Shown piece after piece: positions 1 through 7,404 of a stretch of DNA of 42,976 nucleotides. Both the position numbers and the translations under genes were made by a program. Source of the DNA: UBA5420 sp964485345 (GTDB lineage: Bacteria > Bacillota > Limnochordia > Darwinibacteriales > Darwinibacteriaceae); contig CAZAJB010000014.1 of NCBI GenBank assembly GCA_964485345.1, positions 1-42,976 of the forward strand, written 5' to 3'. Below the pieces are notes generated by a model. That model was not told the DNA's origin. It did not search any database and saw only the letters and a program-made list of their open reading frames with translations. How positions within the stretch are numbered: the first letter of the stretch is position 1; the number at the start of each line of letters is the position of its first letter.

Positions 1-294
1 ATGGTATCCTTGACTTTCGTTGGATGCATGGGAGGAGGAGGACAACAAGCAACACTGTCGGGGAACATTACCCTAGACGGAATCCCCTTGGAACACCCGG
101 TTGTGATTGAAATTGTCGGTTTCCCCACAAAGGTTGTTGAGAATGGTACATACGAGTTTACGGGACTAGAATCAGGTCCCATAACGCTTAAGGCAACCAC
201 CACTCTTGGCTATTCTACATACCGAGCAGAGTCTACCTGGCCGATTAGCGGAGGCCCGAACACGCATGACATCAAGTTTCGCAGCAAGATGTAA
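1..294 (+). CDS. C-terminal part of a secreted carboxypeptidase-regulatory-like protein (5' partial)
   Basis: The reading frame is open from the first base and ends with TAA at 292-294. The visible start has only eight residues before a cysteine (VGCMGGGG), which is too short for a lipoprotein signal, so the true start probably lies left of the window. The rest (LSGNITLDGIPLEHPVVIEIVG, then ENGTYEFTGLESGPITLKATT) reads as one small beta-sandwich of the carboxypeptidase-regulatory/PEGA kind, a type of domain that also occurs in the wall hydrolase at 15075-15854. Such domains act outside the cell as structural or carbohydrate-binding modules. Neither an enzyme domain nor a clear partner is visible. 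Product type is moderately supported; specific function unknown. Confidence 0.55.
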   Translation: MVSLTFVGCMGGGGQQATLSGNITLDGIPLEHPVVIEIVGFPTKVVENGTYEFTGLESGPITLKATTTLGYSTYRAESTWPISGGPNTHDIKFRSKM

Positions 295-330
295 GGGGCC
301 TGGACCTCGATCAATTTGACGAATTTCGTA
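295..330 (+). repeat. Dispersed intergenic repeat, copy R1
   Basis: Starts with GGGGCCTGGACCTC directly after the TAA of the preceding gene and ends with ACGAATTTCGTA. It shares both ends with the copies at 3960, 14970 and 19449, but the middle is shortened. Confidence 0.8.
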
Positions 331-356
331 TATTTTGATTATCCTCTATAAACACT

Positions 357-384
357 AGACTCCTGGATCGTTTGCCAGGAGTCT
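357..384 (+). terminator. Hairpin terminator after the first gene
   Basis: A perfect 10-bp inverted repeat, AGACTCCTGG/CCAGGAGTCT, with an 8-nt loop is followed by GTTTGATCTT. It lies 60 nt after the stop of the gene at 1-294. The T tract is short, so the terminator call is moderate. Confidence 0.6.
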
Positions 385-407
385 GTTTGATCTTGCGGTT
401 GACCTAA

Positions 408-438
408 CCTCAAGAGCTAGCGTTAGCGTCTCTTGAGG
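408..438 (-). terminator. Hairpin overlapping the stop of the DUF2164 gene
   Basis: CCTCAAGAG (408-416) pairs with CTCTTGAGG (430-438). One arm is made by the final codons of the minus-strand gene at 423-674. The following bases on that strand are TTAGGTC, not a clean T tract, so this may act as an RNA 3' end stabiliser rather than a strong terminator. Confidence 0.4.
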
Positions 439-674
439 GTCCGTTCTAAGGTGTAGAGGTCCTCATCAAGTTGGGCAAAACGGCCGGCCACCGCCTGCCG
501 GGCATCGAACACTGCCCTGTTATAGATGTACGGCCCGATTTCGCCTGTTATGAAGTCAAGGAGTTGCTCCGCCGCTAAGTCACCGATCGTCTCTCCGCGC
601 TCTTCGTCGAAGTAGGCCTTGATACTATTTACGATCTTCATCTTTTCTTCCCGAGACATCTTGATTGGAATCAT
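423..674 (-). CDS. DUF2164 family protein
   Basis: An 83-residue cytoplasmic protein. The core ERGETIGDLAAEQLLDFITG followed by EIGPYIYNRAVFDARQA matches the DUF2164 family pattern (acidic helix, GDLAAE, then IGPYIYN and a D-A pair). Family members are small, of unknown function and of about this length. The start at 674 (ATG ATT CCA ATC AAG) is chosen because AAGAGGAGCGG lies at ribosome-binding distance. An in-frame extension up to 722 would be encoded largely by repeat copy R2 and is rejected. No signal peptide or membrane segment is present. It follows the VanX/GuaD gene on the same strand, with the R2 hairpin between them. Confidence 0.85.
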   Translation of the reverse strand: MIPIKMSREEKMKIVNSIKAYFDEERGETIGDLAAEQLLDFITGEIGPYIYNRAVFDARQAVAGRFAQLDEDLYTLERTLKRR

Positions 675-702
675 TGTACTTGCACCGCTCCTCTTCTCAT
701 AC

Positions 703-761
703 GGGGCCAGGCCCTCACACAACCTAACGAATTTCGTCGAATTGTGTGAGGGCCTGGCCCC
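703..761. repeat. Dispersed repeat copy R2, with perfect 20-bp inverted arms
   Basis: GGGGCCAGGCCCTCACACAA (703-722) is the exact reverse complement of 742-761, with a 19-nt spacer that holds ACGAATTTCG. It is the only copy with two full arms. It can form a very stable hairpin between the stop of the VanX/GuaD gene (771) and the start of the DUF2164 gene (674). Confidence 0.85.
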
Positions 762-770
762 AACAGAAGT

Positions 771-1967
771 CTAGTAAATCTGCTTGCTTAATGTGGCGTA
801 TTCCTCAAAAAGCTCCAGGCACTGGTCACGTCCGTATTCTTCAATACGCAGAACCGAGACATCGCTGCGGCCATCTTCGATAAAGCGATAGATAAAATCA
901 TCACGAAAACCAATCTCCTCGGCATCCGCTGGCCTGCAACCATAGATTACCTCGCTGATGTTAGCCCAGATAATGGCGGAAAGGCACATGGGACAGGGAT
1001 AACCCGTGGCATACATCACCAGCCCGGTCAAATCATGTGTACCTTTAAGCTGGCCCGCCAGCCGGATAGCATTGATTTCTGCATGGGCAGTGGGATCATG
1101 ATCCCCAAGAACGCTGTTCGAGGCCACACACAGAACAGAACCATCCACATCAATGATAGCAGCCCCGAAGGGACCTCCAATATTTTCATTCATCGTCTTT
1201 CTGGCCTGCGCAATTGCCTTTTCTAACGCTTGATCCATAACTACTTCCCTCCCGCGGTCAGCAGTGACGTTCACCGAGAAATCAAAGTACTCATCCGGGT
1301 AAGGCTCATCACTTAGGATGAAGTGCCACCACTCTTCTGGGTAGATTTCAAAGCCCGCGGCAACCATGGCATCACGGAGAATATTGCGATTACTCTCTTG
1401 TTCAGGGGTAATCAAGTCCGTCCCATGATGCGAAATAGCACCAAAAAAGTCGAACCCACTTCCCATATCAACCTCTTCGCCGGTGGAAATCTCAACCAGA
1501 GTCAAATCCACCACGCTTCCCCTGGTGTGCCCAGACCTTTCCGCAATATAAGCGAGCTCAAAGAGCCTGGATTTGTCCACATTCGGATAGAAGACATCCT
1601 TCATTTTTTGATCATCCAAGTCTTTAGCCCAGCTCACAAAGTGATCGACAGCTGTCTGGGGGCGATAGGCATCAAAGACCTTGATGTAGTAACCTTGCTC
1701 CTCCAAGCGCTCTGCCGCCTGGGCCAGCGCGGCTGCGGCTTCCACCGTTGAAATCGCCGTCGGCGCCTCATATCCTGCAATTCTCTGGCCGACAAAATTG
1801 TTATCCCCATAGTACCGGATATCCAGCTGGGCAGTTTCAACCACCTCGGTCAAATAGACAAAGCCCTCTGGAAGAACGTAGGCAAGAACGGGCCCTACTC
1901 CCAAGATTACGAGCAAGATACTCAAGGCAAGGACAACATGTACCTTTCTTCTCAACACAGATACCAC
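771..1967 (-). CDS. Exported VanX-type D-Ala-D-Ala dipeptidase fused to a GuaD-type guanine deaminase
   Basis: A continuous 398-codon frame. Residues 1-29 look like a signal peptide or anchor (MVSVLRRKVHVVLALSILLV, then a PVLA end). Residues 35-232 form a D-alanyl-D-alanine dipeptidase (peptidase M15D): DAYRPQ with Arg102, SGHTRGSVVD with zinc ligands His147 and Asp154, EEWWHF with Glu212 and His215, and the usual family ending YFDF. Residues 244-398 form a full-length guanine-deaminase-like CDA domain: HAEIN (His295, Glu297) and PCPMC (Cys325, Cys328), then GFRDDFIY as in Bacillus GuaD. The first codon is GTG; another in-frame GTG at 1958 is better spaced from GAGGGG. Met244 (ATG at 1236-1238) has its own GGGAGGG eight bases upstream, so a separate 155-residue deaminase may also be made. 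Domain calls are firm; the working form of the product is not known. Confidence 0.85.
   Translation of the reverse strand: MVSVLRRKVHVVLALSILLVILGVGPVLAYVLPEGFVYLTEVVETAQLDIRYYGDNNFVGQRIAGYEAPTAISTVEAAAALAQAAERLEEQGYYIKVFDAYRPQTAVDHFVSWAKDLDDQKMKDVFYPNVDKSRLFELAYIAERSGHTRGSVVDLTLVEISTGEEVDMGSGFDFFGAISHHGTDLITPEQESNRNILRDAMVAAGFEIYPEEWWHFILSDEPYPDEYFDFSVNVTADRGREVVMDQALEKAIAQARKTMNENIGGPFGAAIIDVDGSVLCVASNSVLGDHDPTAHAEINAIRLAGQLKGTHDLTGLVMYATGYPCPMCLSAIIWANISEVIYGCRPADAEEIGFRDDFIYRFIEDGRSDVSVLRIEEYGRDQCLELFEEYATLSKQIY
1245..1253 (-). promoter_or_regulatory. Internal ribosome binding site before the deaminase domain
   Basis: On the minus strand GGGAGGGAA ends eight to ten bases before an in-frame ATG (1238-1236) that begins the GuaD domain exactly at its natural N terminus. 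This looks like the surviving start signal of a once separate gene and could still work. Confidence 0.6.
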
Positions 1968-2056
1968 AACCCCTCACTCATTGTAATGGTTCACGTCAAA
2001 CACACACAAAAACGTAAAACCTTCCCGCGTAGCAAACTCCCAGTAGCAGACGCCCA

Positions 2057-2209
2057 TCAACTTTCCTTCACTTGATACCCAAGCAGCTGACTGGCGCTGT
2101 AAACCTTCAACATCTCTCGAAGATGCCGTTTGCGCTTATTCTCGTCGAGCTTCCCGCGCAAGCTAGCATCCAGGAAACCTGCTAGTTCCATGTTCCTGTC
2201 ATCATTCAT
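2057..2209 (-). CDS. Small orphan protein related to the protein at 13503-13829
   Basis: A 50-residue frame beginning MNDDRNMELAGFL and ending YQVKES. GGGGTG lies five bases before the ATG. Over 33 gap-free columns (NMELAGFLDASLRG... to ...MLKVYS) it shares 15 identities with residues 14-46 of the larger small protein at 13503-13829, including a shared RK-HL-EML--YS pattern. It is strongly charged, has no membrane segment or cysteine, and lacks the zinc-finger-like tail of its relative. It lies between the VanX gene and the peptide precursor. Family not recognised; the matched pair is the main evidence that it is a real gene. Confidence 0.6.
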   Translation of the reverse strand: MNDDRNMELAGFLDASLRGKLDENKRKRHLREMLKVYSASQLLGYQVKES

Positions 2210-2421
2210 CGTTTCACCCCGGCAATACGCAGACCTTTTTTTGCGGTTCTTTCTATCACCCTCTGGTACGCAGAAACATTCATTTTATTACAAGAAATCA
2301 TGCTTTAGGGGTCAACTGCGCCCCGCTTTATGTAATAATATCCCTTGAGATTCGTATCATACAGGTGACAGGGGAAGAAAGAAGGGACAGTTGGGCCACG
2401 ACATATTTGGAGGTAACGAAA

Positions 2422-2775
2422 ATGGAAAGTACCGAAGTAGGCATAAGGTTTACGGACATTGTAGCTCGTATGCTCGAAGACAGAGACTTTCGACAAAGAA
2501 TTCTAACAAGCCCAGTGGAGACGCTAGATGGGGCCGGCATCCACTTACCGCCGGAGATCGAAGCGGAGTTTGTTACAGAATTCAAAGCGTCAATCTCCGA
2601 GGGGCCCTTTGAACAAGAAGCCCTTACCGACGATAACCTTATGCTCATTACAGGTGGGGCGCCCGCCTACCAAACCTGCGAAAACCGCAGCTGTACGAGG
2701 GGGCATGACACACCCGCTTGCTGGGCACATAGGGTCGTATCCCAGGACACTTGCAGAGGTGCCAGATCCCGCTAG
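2422..2775 (+). CDS. NHLP-like double-glycine peptide precursor with four core cysteines
   Basis: A 117-residue protein from ATG 2422; GGAGGT lies seven bases upstream, so the longer frame from 2365 is rejected. Residues 1-79 resemble the nitrile-hydratase-like leader (NHLP) class of exported peptides: EDRDFRQRILTSPVETL, then GAGIHLPPEIEAEF, ending in a hydrophobic LMLITGG cleavage motif (Gly78-Gly79). The predicted core (80-117, 38 residues) has Cys86, Cys91, Cys100 and Cys111, is basic at its end and contains CTRG and CRGA. Its likely processor is the C39-peptidase exporter encoded at 9599-11773. No lanthionine, radical SAM, YcaO or other modifying gene is nearby, so the core may be disulfide-linked or modified from elsewhere. 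The leader class is well supported; the mature product is unknown. Confidence 0.75.
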   Translation: MESTEVGIRFTDIVARMLEDRDFRQRILTSPVETLDGAGIHLPPEIEAEFVTEFKASISEGPFEQEALTDDNLMLITGGAPAYQTCENRSCTRGHDTPACWAHRVVSQDTCRGARSR

Positions 2776-2832
2776 GCTCAAGTCATGCGGCTCTTGATTT
2801 GTTTGGCAGCGAAGATCGGGCCACCCTTATGT

Positions 2833-3936
2833 CTATCTCGCGATATAAGGGAGAGACCGCCGAGCTGCCAGCCTATATTTCATTTTTAGATAGGAATGGG
2901 AAATCACATCGCTTACGATTAACAGGGCTACAAAGAATGCGAACATCCAGGGCAGTGTTAGAGTGGGTTCGAGAAAAACTAGGGCCCAACCGAGAATAAC
3001 CCAGTGTACAAAGTATAAAGTGGTTATATTCTTACTCCAGCGCTGGAAGGCCGTCGTCACAAGCTTCGGAATATGGGAAGACCAAAAGTACATTGCGCTC
3101 ATCCAAGCTAGAACCACAGTGATGATGAACACATTGGCCACCGCAGTGTGATGGTAGTACGCATGCATGATTAGGTAGCCTAAGGAGCTTAGATCGCCGT
3201 CTCGGAGGAGTGCGTTGATCGCAAAGAGTGCTAGAATAGGTAGGGAAATCTGCAAAGCGCGTGTGTATAACCGTTTCTTGTCAGTGCATCTGATCAGCAG
3301 CAGTCCAAACAGATACCCCGCCAGGGGATACATAATCCATGTCAAGAAGGGGAACCAGGAGTATTCATTGGTTCCCCAAAACGATCCTGATAGCACGTTC
3401 AGCACGGTGTTCTGGGGAACTACATTTAGAAGCAGGATGTTCGCCCCTGCCATGATGATTCCTGCTAGGACATAATGAAGGGGCTTGAAGTTCAGCTTGG
3501 AGGTAGCAGCGAAAAACAGGAAGACCAAACCGGCAAAGGGCAGGATATCGACGCCAAACAACAGCGCTACCCCTTCGCGGACGTGATCGGGATCCCCCGT
3601 TCTCAGGTAGACGAACATCAAGGGCAAGTAGTCTCGCATAAAGTTGAGGAGATAGGCTAGAACCAAGGTTTGCACGCCCCTGAGAGCCAAATCTGAAGGG
3701 GTATTTTTCCTGGAATAGACAATACCTACACCCAGAGCAAACATAAAAACCGGCGCCGAAAGTGGCCCTCCGAGAAACTCGATCACGTAAGCTGAGGCCG
3801 TCACGTCTAGAGGGGTTAATGTTTCTAGGCAATGCACCAAAACCATAAAGACAATAGCCAAACCCTTCGCAACGTCTAATTCAAGCTGCCGACCTTGATT
3901 GACCCTCTCCCCCGCAAACAATGACTTAACCACCAC
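2833..3936 (-). CDS. Multi-pass membrane acyltransferase-like protein (DUF1624/acyltransferase 3 type)
   Basis: A 367-residue integral membrane protein with about ten hydrophobic segments. The N-terminal pattern RQLELDVAKGLAIVFMVLVH is typical of the acyltransferase 3/heparan-alpha-glucosaminide acetyltransferase superfamily, in which Arg and Asp precede the first helix and His ends it. Such proteins move acyl groups onto cell-surface sugars or other targets. The start is GTG at 3936 after GGGGGT; a second GTG follows directly. It is the last gene of the minus-strand run that begins with the sigma factor at 13235 and ends tail-to-tail with the peptide precursor. A role in modifying the exported peptide or the cell surface for self-protection is only an inference. 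Confidence 0.65.
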   Translation of the reverse strand: MVVKSLFAGERVNQGRQLELDVAKGLAIVFMVLVHCLETLTPLDVTASAYVIEFLGGPLSAPVFMFALGVGIVYSRKNTPSDLALRGVQTLVLAYLLNFMRDYLPLMFVYLRTGDPDHVREGVALLFGVDILPFAGLVFLFFAATSKLNFKPLHYVLAGIIMAGANILLLNVVPQNTVLNVLSGSFWGTNEYSWFPFLTWIMYPLAGYLFGLLLIRCTDKKRLYTRALQISLPILALFAINALLRDGDLSSLGYLIMHAYYHHTAVANVFIITVVLAWMSAMYFWSSHIPKLVTTAFQRWSKNITTLYFVHWVILGWALVFLEPTLTLPWMFAFFVALLIVSDVISHSYLKMKYRLAARRSLPYIAR

Positions 3937-3958
3937 TGGTACCCCCTTTAGAGTCGCA

Positions 3959-4783
3959 TTACGAAATTCGCCGAATTGTGTGGGGTCCAGGCCCCTCCAT
4001 TAAAAAGCAGAGAAGGCTAACTAGGTGAATGCCGCCCATGATGGACATGGCAGGTGAGGTTGACATAGCGAGACCCCGCAGTATCATGACCAAAATTCCT
4101 AATTGCGAAGCTATCAGTACCCAGAGCGCCGACTTCCTTATTCGCGACCTTACTTGCGACCTGACTCGCTCCCCCATCCTACCGCTATCCACACTAACGC
4201 TCGTTTCTGGTCTGCTAGCATGGGTCTCGGGTACATATGCCTTAATCCGAAAATCATCGCTGGTGAGCACAATCAAGGCTGGTAGCCCAATGACCAGGGG
4301 AAAGGCGAAGTCATTAAAGAAGATGATCCTAAACACATCCGGCATCCAAAGACCCAGCCAAACATCGAGCCCACAGGTAATAAAAATCGCAACGCTCAGG
4401 GCAGAGATAGCACAAATTACAAAGTACAAAGCAAGATTCTTGCCGCTTTTGACATTGGGCTTCTCCCCCCTTCTCCAGATATGCCAAAGCCTGTAAGGGA
4501 GGTAGGCGGCAATGAAATTACCAACAAAGCCAAGGATCGAAGCCAAAGAAAATGTACCGAAGAGGTCGGCGATAAGATTGCCGATGGCGCAGCCCCAAGC
4601 ACCTGCAGGCCCAAACAAGAGCCCCACCACAACCGGTACGGCATTCACCGGCCGCACCTCCGTGAACCCTTCGACTAAGACCATCACCTTAAAGGGAACC
4701 GCCATACCGACAAAGATTAGAGCGCATAAGCCCATGTGAAGCAAGGTTTTCTTCTGTCTAAAGGGCGACAAAATCTCACGCAT
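3959..4783 (-). CDS. Membrane protein resembling an ECF-transporter S component
   Basis: About 274 residues. The start ATG at 4783 overlaps the end of the upstream EamA gene by 8 nt and has GAGGGGGTT upstream; a longer frame to 4930 would consist of low-complexity sequence antisense to the EamA tail. Five or six membrane segments are visible. The stretch VNAVPVVVGLLFGPAGAWGC followed by AIGNLIADLFG resembles the substrate-specific (S) subunits of energy-coupling factor vitamin importers. No ECF ATPase or T subunit lies nearby, and this is only a fold-level resemblance. The last eleven residues (GPGPHTIRRIS) and the stop are encoded by repeat copy R3, so the C terminus has been replaced or extended by the repeat. 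Confidence 0.55.
   Translation of the reverse strand: MREILSPFRQKKTLLHMGLCALIFVGMAVPFKVMVLVEGFTEVRPVNAVPVVVGLLFGPAGAWGCAIGNLIADLFGTFSLASILGFVGNFIAAYLPYRLWHIWRRGEKPNVKSGKNLALYFVICAISALSVAIFITCGLDVWLGLWMPDVFRIIFFNDFAFPLVIGLPALIVLTSDDFRIKAYVPETHASRPETSVSVDSGRMGERVRSQVRSRIRKSALWVLIASQLGILVMILRGLAMSTSPAMSIMGGIHLVSLLCFLMEGPGPHTIRRIS
3960..3995 (-). repeat. Dispersed repeat copy R3, overlapping a gene end
   Basis: Read on the minus strand it begins GGGGCCTGGACCCC, continues ACACAATTCGGC and ends GAATTTCGTA. It encodes the final residues GPGPHTIRRIS of the overlapping gene, and its last bases form part of the TAA stop. Confidence 0.85.
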
Positions 4784-5762
4784 GGGAGGCAACCCCCTCT
4801 CCGCTCCCTTGTTCCTTCCCACCTGCGCCCCTACCACTAGCGCCCCTACCACCTGCGCCCCTGCCATCGGCGCTTTTGCCCCCGGCACGATCCAGAAAGG
4901 TGGTACCGGCACAAATGGCCCCAAGGACAATCAAGCCCGCACCCACTAGCTTGGTCAGTGTTAGGCTTTCGGTGGTTCCATAGGTACTGGGAATCAAAAG
5001 GGCCAAAACCATAGTCACAACGGGCTCAGTAGAAGCAATCACCGTTACACCCAAGGGGTTGGCGTATTTCTGTCCATACATCAGCATGATATAGGCATAA
5101 GCCCTAGCAAAGAAGGCCAGCAAGAAGATATTGGCCAGCATTTCATTGGTATAGCTTATACTCATAAAGGTCCGCGGGTCTTCGAAGAACCAGAGCACAA
5201 AGGCAATCCCAGCCGTAAAGAACATCTGGCCCACTCCGAGCAGCAGAGGATCGTCTTGTTTTGTAAACCCATCCACCACAATGATATAAACAGCCATAAA
5301 GAGGCAGGCGACAACCATGTAAATCACTCCGGGATCTAAAGAGCCCGTTTCATAAACTCCGCTTGTAAAGACCAAACCTGCCAGAATAAAGACAATGCCC
5401 AGAAGATGATTCTTGCTGGGTTTTCTCTTGAAGAAAAGGAGGAAAAAAGGGACAAAAACGATATTTAGAGCTGCCACAAAGCTCGCGGTTGAGGCCGGAA
5501 TCTGCACGACCCCCAGGCGTTCAAAGACTAGGTTCGCACAGATAATGGCTGCCATCACCGCAGCGCGCACAAGCGTCTTACCCCGTAGTTCCCGCAGCCT
5601 TGAGAAGAAAACGATGCCCAAAATCAGGGCTGCCACCACCGAAGTCATGGTCATATAGGCAAAGGAGGAAAGGTCTGCTGGCAGGTTCTTGATGAAAATG
5701 TAGGACGAAGCCCAGCACAAGGTGACAGAAAAAAGCACGATACTTGACTCGGACCGCGTCAC
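4776..5762 (-). CDS. EamA/DMT-family transporter
   Basis: A 328-residue inner-membrane protein with ten predicted helices in two EamA repeats, typical of the drug/metabolite transporter superfamily (WASSYIFIK in the first helix; STEPVVTMVLALL in the second repeat). Substrates in this family range from amino acids to nucleosides and cannot be told from sequence. It starts with GTG at 5762, overlapping the upstream stop as GTGA, which suggests translational coupling. The final 40 residues are a hydrophilic Gly/Arg/Ser-rich tail (GRGAGGRGASGRGAGG) encoded by a 15-bp tandem repeat, an unusual end for this family. It lies inside the export operon. Confidence 0.85.
   Translation of the reverse strand: MTRSESSIVLFSVTLCWASSYIFIKNLPADLSSFAYMTMTSVVAALILGIVFFSRLRELRGKTLVRAAVMAAIICANLVFERLGVVQIPASTASFVAALNIVFVPFFLLFFKRKPSKNHLLGIVFILAGLVFTSGVYETGSLDPGVIYMVVACLFMAVYIIVVDGFTKQDDPLLLGVGQMFFTAGIAFVLWFFEDPRTFMSISYTNEMLANIFLLAFFARAYAYIMLMYGQKYANPLGVTVIASTEPVVTMVLALLIPSTYGTTESLTLTKLVGAGLIVLGAICAGTTFLDRAGGKSADGRGAGGRGASGRGAGGKEQGSGEGVASHA
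4821..4880. repeat. 15-bp tandem repeat, four units, inside a coding tail
   Basis: Units ACCTGCGCCCCTACC, ACTAGCGCCCCTACC, ACCTGCGCCCCTGCC and ATCGGCGCTTTTGCC follow each other without a gap. The unit is a multiple of three, so copy-number change keeps the EamA frame and alters only the length of its Gly/Arg-rich tail. Confidence 0.85.
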
Positions 5763-6178
5763 GGCTGCACACCCCCATAGAACTTCGAATCTACCCTCTT
5801 CGTTTCCACAAGAATCGAGCTTTGGTTCAGAGCCAACAGCACTTCATCCATGATCCCGTTGACCTGTTCATCGCTGGTATACAGGAACTCATAAATCAGG
5901 GTATTTTCAAACGTAACGACGCCCTCTCCATCCTTGTAGGCGCCCTTAGCCCACATTCTGGTGAAGCCGTCGGCGTACCTTAAGATGATCTCGGTCACAA
6001 TTTCCTCAGCCTCTTCGCTCTCGATTTCCTGCCGGTAGGTATCCTGATCATTCAGACCAATATATAGGGTATACTTGATGATCTCATCTTCCCTGTTCGC
6101 CCGAAGGACTGTGACAGCAAAGGCGAGAGCGAGACATAAGAACAAGGAACCTAGAACGAATAGACGACGTCTGGCCAT
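5759..6178 (-). CDS. Small secreted or anchored protein, DUF3574-like
   Basis: 139 residues from ATG 6178, chosen because GGGGTGAGTCGC precedes it; a GTG three codons upstream is possible. One N-terminal hydrophobic segment (LFVLGSLFLCLALAFAVTVL) acts as a signal or anchor. The outer part begins YTLYIGLNDQDTYRQEI and continues with ADGFTRMWAKGAYKDG, close to the pattern of DUF3574, a small exported family of unknown role with a ferredoxin-like fold. It lies between the solute-binding lipoprotein gene and the EamA gene; its stop overlaps the next start as GTGA. Its membership in the export operon is clear, its job is not. Confidence 0.6.
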   Translation of the reverse strand: MARRRLFVLGSLFLCLALAFAVTVLRANREDEIIKYTLYIGLNDQDTYRQEIESEEAEEIVTEIILRYADGFTRMWAKGAYKDGEGVVTFENTLIYEFLYTSDEQVNGIMDEVLLALNQSSILVETKRVDSKFYGGVQP

Positions 6179-6214
6179 GCGACTCACCCCACGGATATTT
6201 TGTCAGATCCAGTC

Positions 6215-7375
6215 CTACTGAAACTGACCATCTCTGCTCGTTAACATCGGAAGTCTCTCGATATCCACTACCAAGGCCCCACCGGGCTCAAAGCGGATCC
6301 GTCGCCCGACACCCTGGTAACCTTCCTCACTGTGTAAAGCAGCGGCTAAGAGCTGGGAGTCTGTGCTGTCTAGGGCCACGGCGTTATCGACCACCAGGCG
6401 CATCATATCGTAGCCCTGCACCGCCCAGGTATCAGCCTCTTCATGATACCGCTCACGATATCGCTCCCGAAACGCCACAAGCCTATCACTTCCTTCTAGC
6501 ACCAAGGTGGAAGGGACCACCATTCCCTCAGCAGCTTCCCTGTGATTTACCATGCCATTGGCCATGTTAAAAACGGGTTCACCGATAATGGCCAGTCGCT
6601 TGTCCCTGGCCCGGATAATTTCCAGCACAGCGAGGGCCTCATCCAGCCCATATTGGGCGATCACTACGGCATCCACCCCAAGGGCGGCCCACCTTGCATA
6701 AATTCCATTAAAGTGACTGCTAGAGATGATCGATGATACATAATCAACCACCCTCGCATCAGTATCTAGCAAAGCGAGCTCAAAGGCTGTAACTAGTTCA
6801 TTCTGGCTTTGCACCCCATTATAGTAAACGGCAATACGCTGAAAACCATGCTTTTTCACATACAGGGCCATGGCTTGACCAAGATCCGCAAAGGAAGGAA
6901 CACCGCAAAAAAGATAAGGATTCTCTTTTGTAAAGAGGCCATCATAGGCACCGTAGGGGAAGAGCACAGGTATGTTGCTGCGGGAAAGAATATGCGACGT
7001 CGTCTCAGTTACATCAAAATCCTGCAGGTTCAAGACAGCGGTCACCAGTGGGTCCGCAGCCAGTTCCGTCGCCTTTTCCACCCCTGTTTCATAACGGGCC
7101 TGATCATCAATGAGAGCCGACTTGATCACCAAGCCCTGCTGGCCATACTCGGCGTTGAGCTCGTCCACGGCTAGATTGACACCCCTCATAAAGGCCACAT
7201 CATCAAGGAGCCAACTCGCTTCGGCTAAAATCGGTACGTAGATCACGCGCTCAGAGGCAGTTTCCTGCGACTCGCACCCTGCCAAGCATACGACCACAGC
7301 CAGAAATAGCAAAGCAAAAAGCCAGACGAGTCCTCTCCTCGATCGTGGCATACTCCGTGGCATACTTCGTTCCAT
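6215..7375 (-). CDS. Type 1 periplasmic-binding-fold lipoprotein (LivJ-like)
   Basis: 386 residues. A signal peptide with lipobox CLAGC puts the lipidated cysteine at residue 34. The rest is a two-lobed type 1 ligand-binding protein of the branched-chain amino acid/amide group (RGVNLAVDELNAEYGQQG, SNIPVLFPYGAYDG, AAEGMVVPSTLVLEG, TWAVQGYDMMRL). Such proteins bind small ligands outside the membrane, normally for LivHMGF importers, but no such permease is encoded here. Its place just after two exporter genes suggests a sensing or immunity role instead, which is an inference. The N terminus contains a 4-residue tandem repeat (SMPRSMPR), giving several possible ATG starts; 7375 follows GGGGGGGAAGG. 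Confidence 0.8.
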   Translation of the reverse strand: MERSMPRSMPRSRRGLVWLFALLFLAVVVCLAGCESQETASERVIYVPILAEASWLLDDVAFMRGVNLAVDELNAEYGQQGLVIKSALIDDQARYETGVEKATELAADPLVTAVLNLQDFDVTETTSHILSRSNIPVLFPYGAYDGLFTKENPYLFCGVPSFADLGQAMALYVKKHGFQRIAVYYNGVQSQNELVTAFELALLDTDARVVDYVSSIISSSHFNGIYARWAALGVDAVVIAQYGLDEALAVLEIIRARDKRLAIIGEPVFNMANGMVNHREAAEGMVVPSTLVLEGSDRLVAFRERYRERYHEEADTWAVQGYDMMRLVVDNAVALDSTDSQLLAAALHSEEGYQGVGRRIRFEPGGALVVDIERLPMLTSRDGQFQ

Positions 7376-7404
7376 CTACCTTCCCCCCCATCTTCGCCTC
7401 AACC

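Noticed and set aside
703..761. Repeat R2 as a classic rho-independent terminator of the VanX/GuaD gene
   Set aside because: The hairpin is very stable, but no T tract follows on the minus strand, and the same element occurs in places with no gene end.
2130..2348. A 72-codon plus-strand frame over the small minus-strand gene
   Set aside because: No ribosome-binding site and low-complexity Ser/Phe/Arg content; the minus-strand 50-residue gene has both a site and a relative in the window.
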